A stretch of 64,000 nt of DNA from Streptomyces sp. NBC_00461. GTDB taxonomy: Bacteria; Actinomycetota; Actinomycetes; Streptomycetales; Streptomycetaceae. Position 1 is the first letter of the stretch; each line of letters starts with the position of its first letter. The stretch spans positions 8,279,001 to 8,343,000 of the forward strand of contig NZ_CP107902.1 in NCBI RefSeq assembly GCF_036013935.1, in the 5' to 3' direction. A program made the position numbers and the translations under genes. Shown here one piece after another: positions 22,922 through 30,779 of this stretch. The notes beneath the pieces are model-generated. The model was not told the origin of the DNA. It saw only the letters and a list, made by a program, of their open reading frames with translations, and ran no database searches.

Positions 22922-25287
22922 CGGGCTGGACCTGGGAGTACGAGGGCTACGAGCCCGCCGACGAACGCCTGAGAGAGTCGCTGTGCACGCTGGGCAACGG
23001 CTACTTCGCCACACGGGGGGCGTTGCCCGAGTGCGCCGCGGACGAGGCGCATTACCCGGGGACGTATGTGGCCGGCTGCTACAACCGGCTCACCTCCGGC
23101 GTGGCGGGCCACCAGGTGGAGAACGAGGACATGGTCAACGTGCCGAACTGGCTGCCGCTGCGCTTCCGCCTTCCCGGGCAGTCGTGGGTCACCCCCGACA
23201 CCGTGACCGTGCTCGAGCACCGCATGACCCTGCACCTGTCCGCCGGGCTGCTGGAGCGACGGACGCGCTACGACCTCGACGAGGGACGGGTGCTGACGGT
23301 CCGTCAGCAGCGCCTGCTGCACATGGCCGACGCTCATCTGGCCGCGCTGCGAACCGAGTTCACGGCAGAGGGCTTCTCCGGCGGGCTCGAGGTCGAGGCG
23401 GCACTCGACGGCGGCGTCACCAACGCCGGTGTGTCGCGCTACCGAGATCTGGACGGCCGCCACCTCACCCATGTGCACACGGGCACGGCCGCTCCGGACA
23501 CCGTGTGGCTGCGCTGCCGTACCCGGACGTCGGACATCCGGATCGGCATGGCGGCCCGCCTGAGCGTCGACGCAACCGTCACGGTCCGCCACGAAGTCCC
23601 GCGCGCCCTACAGTTGTTGCGCCTGGACCTGGCCGACGGCCGCACCGCGACCGTCGACAAGACCGTCGCCCTGCACACCTCGCGCGACCCGGCGATCAGC
23701 GACCCGCTGTACGCCGCAATCGACCGAGTGACCCGCGCCCCGGGCTTCGACGAACTGGTCGAGTCCCACCTCACGGCCTGGGACCAGCTCTGGCGCCGCG
23801 CGGACCTCGATGTCGGCGGAGAGGCCGGCCCCATCCTGCGGCTGCACCTCTTCCACGTCCTGCAGACGCTCTCGCCGCACACCGCCGACCTCGACGTCGG
23901 AGTGCCCGCCCGGGGACTGCACGGCGAGGCCTACCGTGGTCACGTCTTCTGGGACGAGCTGTTCGTCCTGCCCTATCTCAACCTGCACTTCCCGGAGGTC
24001 TCGCGCGCTCTGCTCCGCTACCGTCACCGGCGACTCGAACAGGCCTGCACCGCCGCCCGGGAGATTGGTCGCCGCGGTGCGCTGTATCCCTGGCAGAGCG
24101 GCAGCGACGGGCGCGAGGAGACCCAGCGACTGCACCTGAACCCGCGCTCGGGACGCTGGCTGCCCGACCACTCCCGGCTCCAGCACCACGTCGGCTCGGC
24201 CATCGCGTACAACGTGTGGCAGTACTGCGAGGCGAGCGGCGACACCGAGTTCCGGCACACCAAGGGCGCCGAGATGCTGCTGCAGATCGCCCGCTTCTGG
24301 GCGGACTCGGCCGTCTACGACGCGGCCCTCGGACGGCATCGCATCAAGGGCGTGGTCGGCCCCGACGAGTATCACGACGCATACCCCGGCGCGCAGGAGC
24401 CCGGCCTCGACGACAACGCGTACACGAATGTCACGGCTGCCTGGGTGCTGACCCGCACGCTGGAGTTGGTGGGCTCCCTTCCCGAACCCCGGCGGCGCGA
24501 ACTCGTCGAGCGCGCAGGGCTGGACGGCGGTGAACTCGAACAGTGGGAGGACGTCTCGCGCACCCTCCACGTCCCCTTCCACGACGACGTCATCAGCCAG
24601 TTCGAGGGCTACGGCGACCTCGCCGAACTCGACTGGGACGGCTACCGCGCGCGGTACGGCGACATCAGGCGCCTCGACCGGATCCTGGAGGCGGAGGGCG
24701 ACACCGTCAATCGTTACCGGGCCTCCAAGCAGGCCGACGTACTGATGCTGGGATACCTCTTCGCACCGGCCGAACTGCAAGGCGTGTTCCGGCGGTTGGG
24801 GCTGCGGCTCGACGAGGACACCTGGCGGCGCACCGTCGACCACTACCTGCAGCGCACCAGCCACGGCTCCACGCTCAGCGGCCTCGTCCACGGCTGGGTC
24901 CTCGCCCGTGACCGGCGCGCGGAGGCGTGGAAGTTCTGCCAGGAGGCCCTCCGGGGTGACATCGCGGACGTGCAGGGCGGCACCACCGGCGAGGGAATCC
25001 ATCTGGGCGCCATGGCCGGCACGCTCGACCTCGTCCAGCGTGGGCTGACCGGCCTGGAGACAAGGGGTGGGGCGTTGTGGCTCGACCCCGTGCCGCTGCC
25101 GGAACTGTCCTCGTACGGGTTCACCCTGCGCTACCAGGGGCACTGGGGAGTGCAACTCAGGCTGGAGCGCGGTCTGCTGGAGATCGCGGTGCCCTCCTCG
25201 GACGGCTCACCGATCGACGTACGACTGCCGGACCGGGCGGTCTGCCTGCAGCCGGGGGAGACGGGGCGGCTGATGCTCGGAGGCTGA
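22918..25287 (+). CDS. glycoside hydrolase family 65 disaccharide phosphorylase/hydrolase
   Basis: The 789-residue GH65 enzyme has an N-terminal beta-sandwich (about 1-270), an (alpha/alpha)6 barrel (about 310-670) with FWDELFVLPYLNLHFPEV and the catalytic acid Glu484 in KGVVGPDEYHD, then YRASKQADVLMLGYLF and the phosphate-loop-like HGSTLSGLVHGW. GH65 enzymes split maltose, trehalose, kojibiose or nigerose, mostly by phosphorolysis to glucose plus beta-glucose 1-phosphate. The coupled beta-phosphoglucomutase supports phosphorolysis. Trehalose is the attractive substrate in a dormancy setting, but this is inference. Confidence 0.92.
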   Translation: MTGWTWEYEGYEPADERLRESLCTLGNGYFATRGALPECAADEAHYPGTYVAGCYNRLTSGVAGHQVENEDMVNVPNWLPLRFRLPGQSWVTPDTVTVLEHRMTLHLSAGLLERRTRYDLDEGRVLTVRQQRLLHMADAHLAALRTEFTAEGFSGGLEVEAALDGGVTNAGVSRYRDLDGRHLTHVHTGTAAPDTVWLRCRTRTSDIRIGMAARLSVDATVTVRHEVPRALQLLRLDLADGRTATVDKTVALHTSRDPAISDPLYAAIDRVTRAPGFDELVESHLTAWDQLWRRADLDVGGEAGPILRLHLFHVLQTLSPHTADLDVGVPARGLHGEAYRGHVFWDELFVLPYLNLHFPEVSRALLRYRHRRLEQACTAAREIGRRGALYPWQSGSDGREETQRLHLNPRSGRWLPDHSRLQHHVGSAIAYNVWQYCEASGDTEFRHTKGAEMLLQIARFWADSAVYDAALGRHRIKGVVGPDEYHDAYPGAQEPGLDDNAYTNVTAAWVLTRTLELVGSLPEPRRRELVERAGLDGGELEQWEDVSRTLHVPFHDDVISQFEGYGDLAELDWDGYRARYGDIRRLDRILEAEGDTVNRYRASKQADVLMLGYLFAPAELQGVFRRLGLRLDEDTWRRTVDHYLQRTSHGSTLSGLVHGWVLARDRRAEAWKFCQEALRGDIADVQGGTTGEGIHLGAMAGTLDLVQRGLTGLETRGGALWLDPVPLPELSSYGFTLRYQGHWGVQLRLERGLLEIAVPSSDGSPIDVRLPDRAVCLQPGETGRLMLGG

Positions 25288-25324
25288 CGGTGAACTGCGG
25301 CCGAGCCCGGCTGGGCATGCCGAA

Positions 25325-25360
25325 GGGCCGGTCGGTGGGCCCTCGGGGCCCGTACGGCCC
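25325..25360. promoter_or_regulatory. two DevR/OsdR-like palindromes
   Basis: GGGCCGGTCGGTGG (25325-25338) and GGCCCGTACGGCCC (25347-25360) are centred about 22 bp (two helical turns) apart, the second ending 55 bp before the USP start at 25416. Confidence 0.5.
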
Positions 25361-25415
25361 AGTGCGGCAGGGGACCGGCGGGAGAAGGCTGGGACCACCT
25401 GAAGGGAGGGCTGCC

Positions 25416-26216
25416 ATGAACGGTCCGGTTGTGGTGGGAGTTGACGGCTCGCCGTCGAGTCTGGCGGCTGTGGAAACTGCCGCGCGGGAGGCAGAACGGC
25501 GAGGGGTGGGCCTGGAGTTGGTGCATGCCCTGGCGTGGTCCTCGGGTCCGGTGCCGCCCGGTGTCGCGCCTTGGGATCCGGACGGCGCCGGGTTGCGGGA
25601 CCGGGTGAACGAGGTGTTGACCGATGCCGAATTCCGGGCCCGCAAGGTGGCGCCGCACCTGGCCGTCACACGTGAAGTCCTCATGGGCGAACCGGTGTCG
25701 GTGCTGGACTCCGAGGCACGTGCCGCGTCGCTCGCGGTGGTGGGGAGTCATCGCGTGAGCTGGTTGCGGGGTCTGCTGCACGGCTCGATTGCCGGGCATC
25801 TGACGGCTCACGGGTCCTGCCCGGTGCTGGTCGTGCGCGGCAGGCAGAACCAAACCGGTCCTGTCGTACTGGCGGACGTGTCGACGGCGGCCCGGGAAGC
25901 GGCCGGATTCGCCTTCGCCGAGGCCTCCGAGCGCGGCGTGGATCTGGTGGTCCTGCACCACCGCCATGACCGGCGTTCGTCCGCCGGCTCCCTGTTCGGC
26001 CTGTGTGAGAAGTACCCGGAGGTCACCGTGCGCCCTCGGGCGGCCCGGGGCCGCCGTCACCGCGCCCTCGCCGAGGCCAGCGTCAGTGCCCAGCTCGTCG
26101 TGGCGGGAGTGCGGCGGTGGCGCGGCACGGCGGCCGCGCTGTCGGCCCCGGACGGCCGTGCGATCGTGCGGCACGCACACTGCTCTGTCGCTCTGGTCCC
26201 CTCCGGGAAGCGGTGA
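25416..26216 (+). CDS. universal stress protein
   Basis: The 266-residue protein begins NGPVVVGVDGSPSSLAAVET; domain 1 ends VVGSHRVSWLRGLLHGSIAG and CPVLVVRG. Domain 2 is shorter and divergent (VVLADVSTAAREAAGFAFAE to VAGVRRWRGTAAALSAPDGR) and lacks the clear G-2x-G-9x-G(S/T) ATP motif. It is a paralogue of the broken USP at 17105. A GGGAGGG site precedes ATG 25416. It stands alone and is convergent with the DevR-type gene, with a strong shared hairpin between them. Confidence 0.9.
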   Translation: MNGPVVVGVDGSPSSLAAVETAAREAERRGVGLELVHALAWSSGPVPPGVAPWDPDGAGLRDRVNEVLTDAEFRARKVAPHLAVTREVLMGEPVSVLDSEARAASLAVVGSHRVSWLRGLLHGSIAGHLTAHGSCPVLVVRGRQNQTGPVVLADVSTAAREAAGFAFAEASERGVDLVVLHHRHDRRSSAGSLFGLCEKYPEVTVRPRAARGRRHRALAEASVSAQLVVAGVRRWRGTAAALSAPDGRAIVRHAHCSVALVPSGKR

Positions 26217-26250
26217 CCGCTGAGGTCGTGGCGGCGGTGGCCGCGAAACA

Positions 26251-26276
26251 GGCCCGGCGGAACACACCGCCGGGCC
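26251..26276. terminator. bidirectional terminator between USP and devR
   Basis: A perfect 10-bp stem GGCCCGGCGG / CCGCCGGGCC (26251-26260, 26267-26276) with loop AACACA, between the convergent stops at 26216 and 26292. Confidence 0.8.
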
Positions 26277-26291
26277 GCCAAACGTCGTGAA

Positions 26292-26993
26292 TCACCGCGC
26301 GGGACGGTCTCCCGGTTCGGGCTGTTCCAGGTGCGTGGCGAGAACGGCGGCCTGGACGCGGCGCTGGACGCCGAGCTTGGCCAGCAGCCGGGAGATATGG
26401 TTCTTGACGGTCTTCTCCGAGAGATAGAGCCGCTTGCCGATCTCGCGGTTGGTGAGTCCGTCGCCGATCAGCGCGAGGATCTCCCGCTCGCGTGGGGACA
26501 GGCCCGCCAGTTCGGGGGCGAGAGCCGGCTCCTCGGTGGGCTCGGCGCGCAGGGACCGCATCAAGCGGGCGGTGGTCGCCGGGTCCAGCATGGACTGGCC
26601 CGAGGCGACCGTGCGTACCGCCGAGACCAGGTCCGTACCTTTGATCTGCTTGAGTACGTAGCCCGAGGCCCCGGCCATGATCGCGTCGAGCAGTGCCTCC
26701 TCGTCGTCGAACGACGTCAGCATCAGCACGGCCAGCTCCGGCATACGGCTGCGCAGCTCGCGGCAGACGGAGATGCCGTCCCCGTCCGGCAGGCGTACGT
26801 CCAGGACGGCCACATGGGGTCGCACCGCCGGAGCCCGGACGAGCGCGTGCTCGACGTTCTCGGCATCGCCGACGACGGAGATGTCCGGCTCTGCCTCCAG
26901 CAGGTCGGCAATGCCCCGTCGGACGACCTCGTGGTCGTCGAGCAGGAAGACGCGGATCGGGTCCTGCGCCGTGAACGTGTGTACCTCGGTCAT
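26292..26993 (-). CDS. devR: DevR/OsdR-type NarL-family response regulator
   Basis: The 233-residue protein has a receiver domain (IRVFLLDDHEVVRRGIADLL; phospho-acceptor Asp65 in VAVLDVRLPDGDG; MLTSFDDEEALLDAI; Lys in YVLKQIKG) and a LuxR-type HTH (LSPREREILALIGDGLTNRE, then KTVKNHISRLLAKLG). The receiver and DNA-binding helix closely follow mycobacterial DevR/DosR. It is the likely master regulator of this island and partner of the GAF kinase at 2303. ATG 26993 has AAGGGG upstream. Palindromes 88 bp upstream suggest autoregulation. Confidence 0.9.
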   Translation of the reverse strand: MTEVHTFTAQDPIRVFLLDDHEVVRRGIADLLEAEPDISVVGDAENVEHALVRAPAVRPHVAVLDVRLPDGDGISVCRELRSRMPELAVLMLTSFDDEEALLDAIMAGASGYVLKQIKGTDLVSAVRTVASGQSMLDPATTARLMRSLRAEPTEEPALAPELAGLSPREREILALIGDGLTNREIGKRLYLSEKTVKNHISRLLAKLGVQRRVQAAVLATHLEQPEPGDRPAR

Positions 26994-27080
26994 GTCGACC
27001 CCTTGTTCCACGGAGGTGTGACGCACGGACTGCGGACCGTGCGTCACGACGATCATCACTCGCCGGGGCCGGACGCACTA

Positions 27081-27151
27081 GGGCCGACCGGCCCCACTCC
27101 TGTCCGCGGCGCGCCCTGACCGGTATCTGCCCGCTCAGGGCCGGTTGGCCC
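27081..27151. promoter_or_regulatory. DevR/OsdR-like palindromes between devR and the broken Rv1733c-family gene
   Basis: Perfect GGGCCGACCGGCCC (27081-27094) lies 87 bp upstream of the devR start, and GGGCCGGTTGGCCC (27138-27151) 74 bp upstream of the start at 27226. The geometry fits autoregulation of devR plus a divergent target. Confidence 0.6.
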
Positions 27152-27225
27152 CTCCCATGGGCGACGTCGTGGTGAGACTTTTTAGGTGTGTCCGTGCCCA
27201 TTACGCCCGTATGGAGGTGCGACCG

Positions 27226-27839
27226 ATGCGGAAGGCCAGACACGTGAAGGTCCTGGGATGGCGCTGGCGGAGCAATCCGCTGGCGGAGCAATCCGCTGCG
27301 GAGGCACAGCGACGTGGTGGAGGCGTGGATCGTGCTGGCCGCCTGGACGGTGGCGACGGTGGGGCGGTCGCCGCCGGGGTCGTCGGGGCGCAGGCCGTCG
27401 AGCACGCGGTGGAGCAGGATCGGGCGGGACGTCGTCCGGTGGTCGTGGTGCTCGTCAAGGCCGTGCCCGGCAGTGGCCGGGACGTGGTCACCGGTATCAG
27501 GTACGACCGGGTGCGGGGGACGGTGCACTGGACCGATGTCAGAGACGGGAAGCGAACCGTCCGTACGGGAACGGTGGACGTGAAGCCCTCGGCGAGGCCG
27601 GGGAGCGAGGTGCCGGCGTGGACGGACGGGCGGGGCCGGCTGGTGAGCGCACCGGTGACGTCCGTCGAGGCGTCGACCCGTGTGGTGCTGGCCGGTAGTG
27701 GAGTTGGGCGCCGGCCACCGGGCTGGTGGTGCTGGGCGGCGGGTGCCTGGTGAGGTTGCGTGTGCAGCGGCGGGCCACCGAGCGGTGGGGTGCCGAATGG
27801 GAGCGGGTCGGGCGGGAGTGGGAGCACACGACCGGCTGA
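27226..27839 (+). pseudogene. Rv1733c-family transmembrane protein, frameshifted
   Basis: ATG 27226 follows GGAGGTGCG and reads RKARHVKVLGWRWRSNPL, as in the intact paralogue at 18307. A 16-bp tandem duplication (27264-27295) then shifts the frame. The next frame holds VVEAWIVLAAWTVATVG (TM1), then the original frame returns near 27360 with GVVGAQAVEHAVEQD and DVKPSARPGSEVPAWTDGRG. A third break near 27710 moves to GLVVLGGGCLVRLRVQRRAT, ending at 27839. Three separate frame disruptions make expression of a full protein very unlikely. Confidence 0.8.
27264..27295 (+). repeat. 16-bp tandem duplication causing a frameshift
   Basis: CTGGCGGAGCAATCCG occurs twice without a gap (27264-27279, 27280-27295). 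Removing one copy restores RWRSNPLRRHSDVVEAW, identical in layout to the intact Rv1733c-family gene, so it is a slippage-type mutation. Confidence 0.9.
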
Positions 27840-27851
27840 GGCGAAACGGGC

Positions 27852-27874
27852 CGGTCCGCGGACACCGCGGACCG
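27852..27874. terminator. hairpin between convergent genes
   Basis: Perfect 10-bp stem CGGTCCGCGG / CCGCGGACCG with loop ACA, between the Rv1733c-family pseudogene (ends 27839) and the CBS gene (ends 27887). Confidence 0.8.
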
Positions 27875-27886
27875 CTCCTGCACGTC

Positions 27887-28546
27887 TCAGGCTGTGGTCG
27901 AGTCCGGTCCGCCAAGTGCGAACTTCACGTCCACGACCCCCTCGACTGCCCGGACCAGGCGCGCGGCGACGGGCACGAGGGAGGTGTCGCGGACCCGGCC
28001 GCCGAGCGTCACGACGCCGTCCCGGACCTCGACCCGTACCGCGGACGAAGGTGCGGGGAAAAGGTACGACACGACTTCCCGCCGGACCTCCTCGGCGATC
28101 TCCTCGTCATCACGCAGGAACACCTTGAGCAGGTCCGCCCGGCTGACGATGCCCTCCAGACACCCCGTCTCGTCGACGACGGGCAGACGCTTGACCCGGG
28201 CCCGCGCCATGGTTCGCGCGGCCTGCGCGAGTGTGGCGTCCGCGCGGACGGTGAGGGCGGGGGAGGTCATCAGCTCACCGGCGGTGACCGAGCCGGCCTT
28301 GGCGAGGTCGGACAGCCGCCGCAACTGCGTGTACCGGTCGGGATCGCTGTCGCGGAACTCCTCCTTGGGCAGCAGATCCGCCTCGGAGACGACGCCCACG
28401 ACCTGGTTCCCGGTGTCCACGACGGGCACCGCGCTGACCTTCCGGTCCTGCAGGGTCCGCACGATGTCCTTGAAAGCCGCCCCGCGGCGGACGGCGGCGA
28501 CGGTGCGGGTCATCACGTCACTCACGATGTGCGGGGACGCGTTCAC
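27887..28546 (-). CDS. CBS-domain pair protein with C-terminal BON domain
   Basis: The 219-residue protein has CBS1 ([20 protein letters not shown] to VVGVVSEADLLPKEEF), CBS2 (ELMTSPALTVRADATLAQAA to [19 protein letters not shown]) and a BON domain (VRREVVSYLFPAPSSAVRVE to VEGVVDVKFALGG). It is a close paralogue of the protein at 5346, but without its long C-terminal tail. GTG 28546 overlaps the stop of the cyclic-nucleotide-binding gene upstream, so the two are co-translated: a putative nucleotide sensor pair. Confidence 0.9.
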   Translation of the reverse strand: MNASPHIVSDVMTRTVAAVRRGAAFKDIVRTLQDRKVSAVPVVDTGNQVVGVVSEADLLPKEEFRDSDPDRYTQLRRLSDLAKAGSVTAGELMTSPALTVRADATLAQAARTMARARVKRLPVVDETGCLEGIVSRADLLKVFLRDDEEIAEEVRREVVSYLFPAPSSAVRVEVRDGVVTLGGRVRDTSLVPVAARLVRAVEGVVDVKFALGGPDSTTA

Positions 28547-29007
28547 CGCAGGCTCCCGCTGCCGTAAGGGGCATACAGGTCCAGCAGCCGGATGCGGGCC
28601 GCCTGGAGGCGGTGGGCCACGACCTCGCCCACCCACCGGGCGACGCTCCGGCCGAACGCGGGATCCTCCCGGCACAGGTCCCGCACGGCGGTGGCGTCGA
28701 ACTCGTACGTCCGCAGCGGCGTAGCCGCCTCGGCGCCGAGGTGCCAGGTGTACGGGGGGAACAGCCAGGACCAGCCGACGAGTTCGTTGTGCCCGAGGGA
28801 CTCGATGACGGCGGCCCGGCGGCCGGGCACACGCATGTCGAGGTCGACCGTGCCGGTGCGGATGATCCAGAACCGTTCGGCGCGACCGCCTTCCTCGAAG
28901 AGCCGGGTGCTCTGGGGGAACGAGACCTCCCGGGCGATCCGCATCAGCTGCTGCCGGTGCTCGGCAGGCAGCGCCCGCGGCATGCTCGTGGTTGCGGGAG
29001 CGTTCAT
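28543..29007 (-). CDS. cyclic-nucleotide-binding-domain protein without DNA-binding domain
   Basis: The 154-residue protein is a single Crp-type cNMP-binding beta-roll: EVSFPQSTRLFEEGGRAERF, WIIRTGTVDLDMRVPG, then SLGHNELVGWSWLFPPYTWH and the long C helix. There is no helix-turn-helix, so it acts by binding partners, perhaps the CBS protein coupled to it. The usual phosphate-binding RSA motif of cAMP-binding Crp is not evident (ATPLRTYEF instead), so the ligand may differ from cAMP. Start ATG 29007. Confidence 0.85.
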   Translation of the reverse strand: MNAPATTSMPRALPAEHRQQLMRIAREVSFPQSTRLFEEGGRAERFWIIRTGTVDLDMRVPGRRAAVIESLGHNELVGWSWLFPPYTWHLGAEAATPLRTYEFDATAVRDLCREDPAFGRSVARWVGEVVAHRLQAARIRLLDLYAPYGSGSLR

Positions 29008-29075
29008 GGCGTGCCTCCAGTAAGGCGTACGGACCTACCAGTTCCAGCGTGTGCGCGAGGCCCGGAACAGACCAT

Positions 29076-29089
29076 GGGCCACCCGACCC
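29076..29089. promoter_or_regulatory. weak DevR/OsdR-like palindrome
   Basis: GGGCCACCCGACCC matches the consensus imperfectly, 68 bp upstream of the cNMP-binding/CBS operon start. Inverted GTGGCACC/GTGCCACC repeats follow at about 29125. Confidence 0.3.
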
Positions 29090-29230
29090 CAAGAACGGGC
29101 CACCCGGCGGCCTGCTCCACCCCGGTGGCACCCTGTGCCACCCGCCGACCTGCGGTTCGATGGTGGTGAGAGCCACTGGGCAGAGCAGAAGCCCAGAGCG
29201 GAAACCCAGAGCAGAAAGGGGTGGAAAACC

Positions 29231-29443
29231 ATGGGTACGAGCCTGACTCCGGAGTTCTGGCGGCAGTTCGCCGTTCTCCTGGTGATCGCCATGGCCGTCA
29301 CCTTCGTGCTCAGTGCAGCGCTCGACGCGCTGTACCTGCGGTCGCAGCAGCGCCGGGCCGCGCGGCGGGCGTCGGGCACCGGGACGACCGGGGCGCCGCG
29401 CCGGCCGGAGCGGCCTGTCGTGCGCACCCCCGTGGGGCGCTGA
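29231..29443 (+). CDS. small single-pass membrane protein
   Basis: A 70-residue protein with one TM helix (FAVLLVIAMAVTFVLSAALD, about residues 13-32) and a basic Arg-rich tail (SQQRRAARRASG). AAAGGGG lies 11 nt before ATG 29231. I do not recognise the family; the coding pattern is good and the gene lies between a regulatory region and a SulP remnant on the other strand. Basic-tailed one-helix proteins often bind partner membrane proteins, but nothing specific can be claimed. Confidence 0.6.
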   Translation: MGTSLTPEFWRQFAVLLVIAMAVTFVLSAALDALYLRSQQRRAARRASGTGTTGAPRRPERPVVRTPVGR

Positions 29444-29444
29444 A

Positions 29445-29725
29445 ACGGCCGGCCCTCACGGCACCATGCGCCCGGGTACGCGGCCACGGCGGTCGGCAGG
29501 GCGGGAAAGATCAGCTGCCTGCCCACCGCTTCAGCGAGCCCGTACGCCTCCAGGTCGTCCAGGAGGTCCTGTTCCACCCGGGCGAGGGCGAACACGATTC
29601 CGCGGCGGGTGAGTTCGCGGCGCAGGTCGTCGACCGCGTCCAGGGCGGTGATGTCCACCTCCACAGTCGCCGCGGTGTTGAGGACGAACCAGTGGACCGT
29701 GCCCATCTGTTCGTAGATGGCGGCG
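29445..29725 (-). pseudogene. SulP transporter C-terminal STAS-domain fragment
   Basis: Minus-strand sequence gives TVHWFVLNTAATVEVDITAL, DAVDDLRRELTRRGIVFALA, then RVEQDLLDDLEAYGLAEAVG and IFPALPTAVAAY. This is the cytoplasmic STAS domain of SulP-family anion transporters. The ten or more membrane helices that should precede it are absent; upstream (higher coordinates) the frame enters unrelated sequence near the USP promoter. No own start is evident. Confidence 0.7.
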
Positions 29726-29750
29726 GGCGGACCCCGCCCACCACCTCGTT

Positions 29751-29764
29751 GGGCCGGTCGGCAC
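29751..29764. promoter_or_regulatory. DevR/OsdR-like palindrome
   Basis: GGGCCGGTCGGCAC, 83 bp upstream of the USP start at 29848; it would control the USP-adh-USP operon. Confidence 0.5.
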
Positions 29765-29847
29765 CCGGTCGGGGACCTGCGGCCCCTGCAGCATCGACCC
29801 CTGTGGCGCCGAATCTGGAAGCACATCCCCGATGAGGAGGCACAACC

Positions 29848-30753
29848 ATGGTGCGCACCGTTGCCGCAGGGCTGGACGGCTCGTCCGAAAGCCGCGCCGC
29901 GGTGGAGTGGGCGGCTCGCGAGGCGAAGCTGCGCGGCCTGCCGTTGAAGATCGTCAACGTGTGGGAGCCCGTGCCGGACCCCATGGCCCAGGCCCCCCTG
30001 CTCGGAGCCGAGACCCAGCAGCACTGGAGCGAACGCATTCCCCGCGAAACCCTCGAGGGCCTCCGCCTGCGTCACCCCGGCATCGAGGTGACCATGGAGC
30101 AGTCGAGCGGCCAGCCCGCCGAGGTCCTGGTCAACGCGGCCGAGGACGCCGAACTGCTCGCCCTCGGCTCCCGCGGCTTCAGCGGCATCGGTGGGTTCAT
30201 GGTCGGCTCCGTAGGCCTGGCCGTCGTGGCCCACGCCGAGCGCCCAGTGGTCCTGGTCCGCGCCGGTGAGCAGGCGGCGGACGAGCACCAGGCGGACCCG
30301 GTGGGCATTCCGTCGGCGGCCGCCCCGTACCGGCCCGTCGTGCTTGGCCTGGATCCCGACGGCCCGGACGACTCGGTGATCGAGTTCGCGTTCGACGCGG
30401 CCATCCGGCGCTCCGCGGTCCTGCGGGTCGTCCACGGCTGGAACCTGCCGCCCTACTACACCTACGGCCTGTCCGTCGACCCGGAGTTCCATGACGAGAT
30501 CGTCCGCCAGCAGTCCGCGGCCCTGGCCGCGGTCGTGCGCCCTTGGCGCCAGAAGTACCCGGACGTCGAGGTCGTGGAGGAGTCCCGCGCCGGAAGCAGG
30601 GCCAACCACCTGGTCGACGCCTCGCGAGAGGCCAGTCTGGTCGTCGTCGGCCGGCGCATCCGCCGCAGCCCGCTCGGCGCCCACATCGGCCCCGTCACAC
30701 ACGCCGTACTGCACCACGCCACCGCCCCCGTTGCGGTCGTCGCCCACAACTGA
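29848..30753 (+). CDS. universal stress protein, two UspA domains
   Basis: The 301-residue protein starts VRTVAAGLDGSSESRAAVEW; domain 1 ends LGSRGFSGIGGFMVGSVGLA (ATP motif) and domain 2 starts RPVVLGLDPDGPDDSVIEFA and ends VVVGRRIRRSPLGAHIGPVT. GAGGAGG precedes ATG 29848. It belongs to the same subfamily as the USPs at 40219 and the broken 4530-5080. It is the first gene of a three-gene unit with AdhP (26 bp downstream) and another USP. Confidence 0.94.
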   Translation: MVRTVAAGLDGSSESRAAVEWAAREAKLRGLPLKIVNVWEPVPDPMAQAPLLGAETQQHWSERIPRETLEGLRLRHPGIEVTMEQSSGQPAEVLVNAAEDAELLALGSRGFSGIGGFMVGSVGLAVVAHAERPVVLVRAGEQAADEHQADPVGIPSAAAPYRPVVLGLDPDGPDDSVIEFAFDAAIRRSAVLRVVHGWNLPPYYTYGLSVDPEFHDEIVRQQSAALAAVVRPWRQKYPDVEVVEESRAGSRANHLVDASREASLVVVGRRIRRSPLGAHIGPVTHAVLHHATAPVAVVAHN

Positions 30754-30779
30754 CACCCATTCCTGAAGGAGTTGAACCC

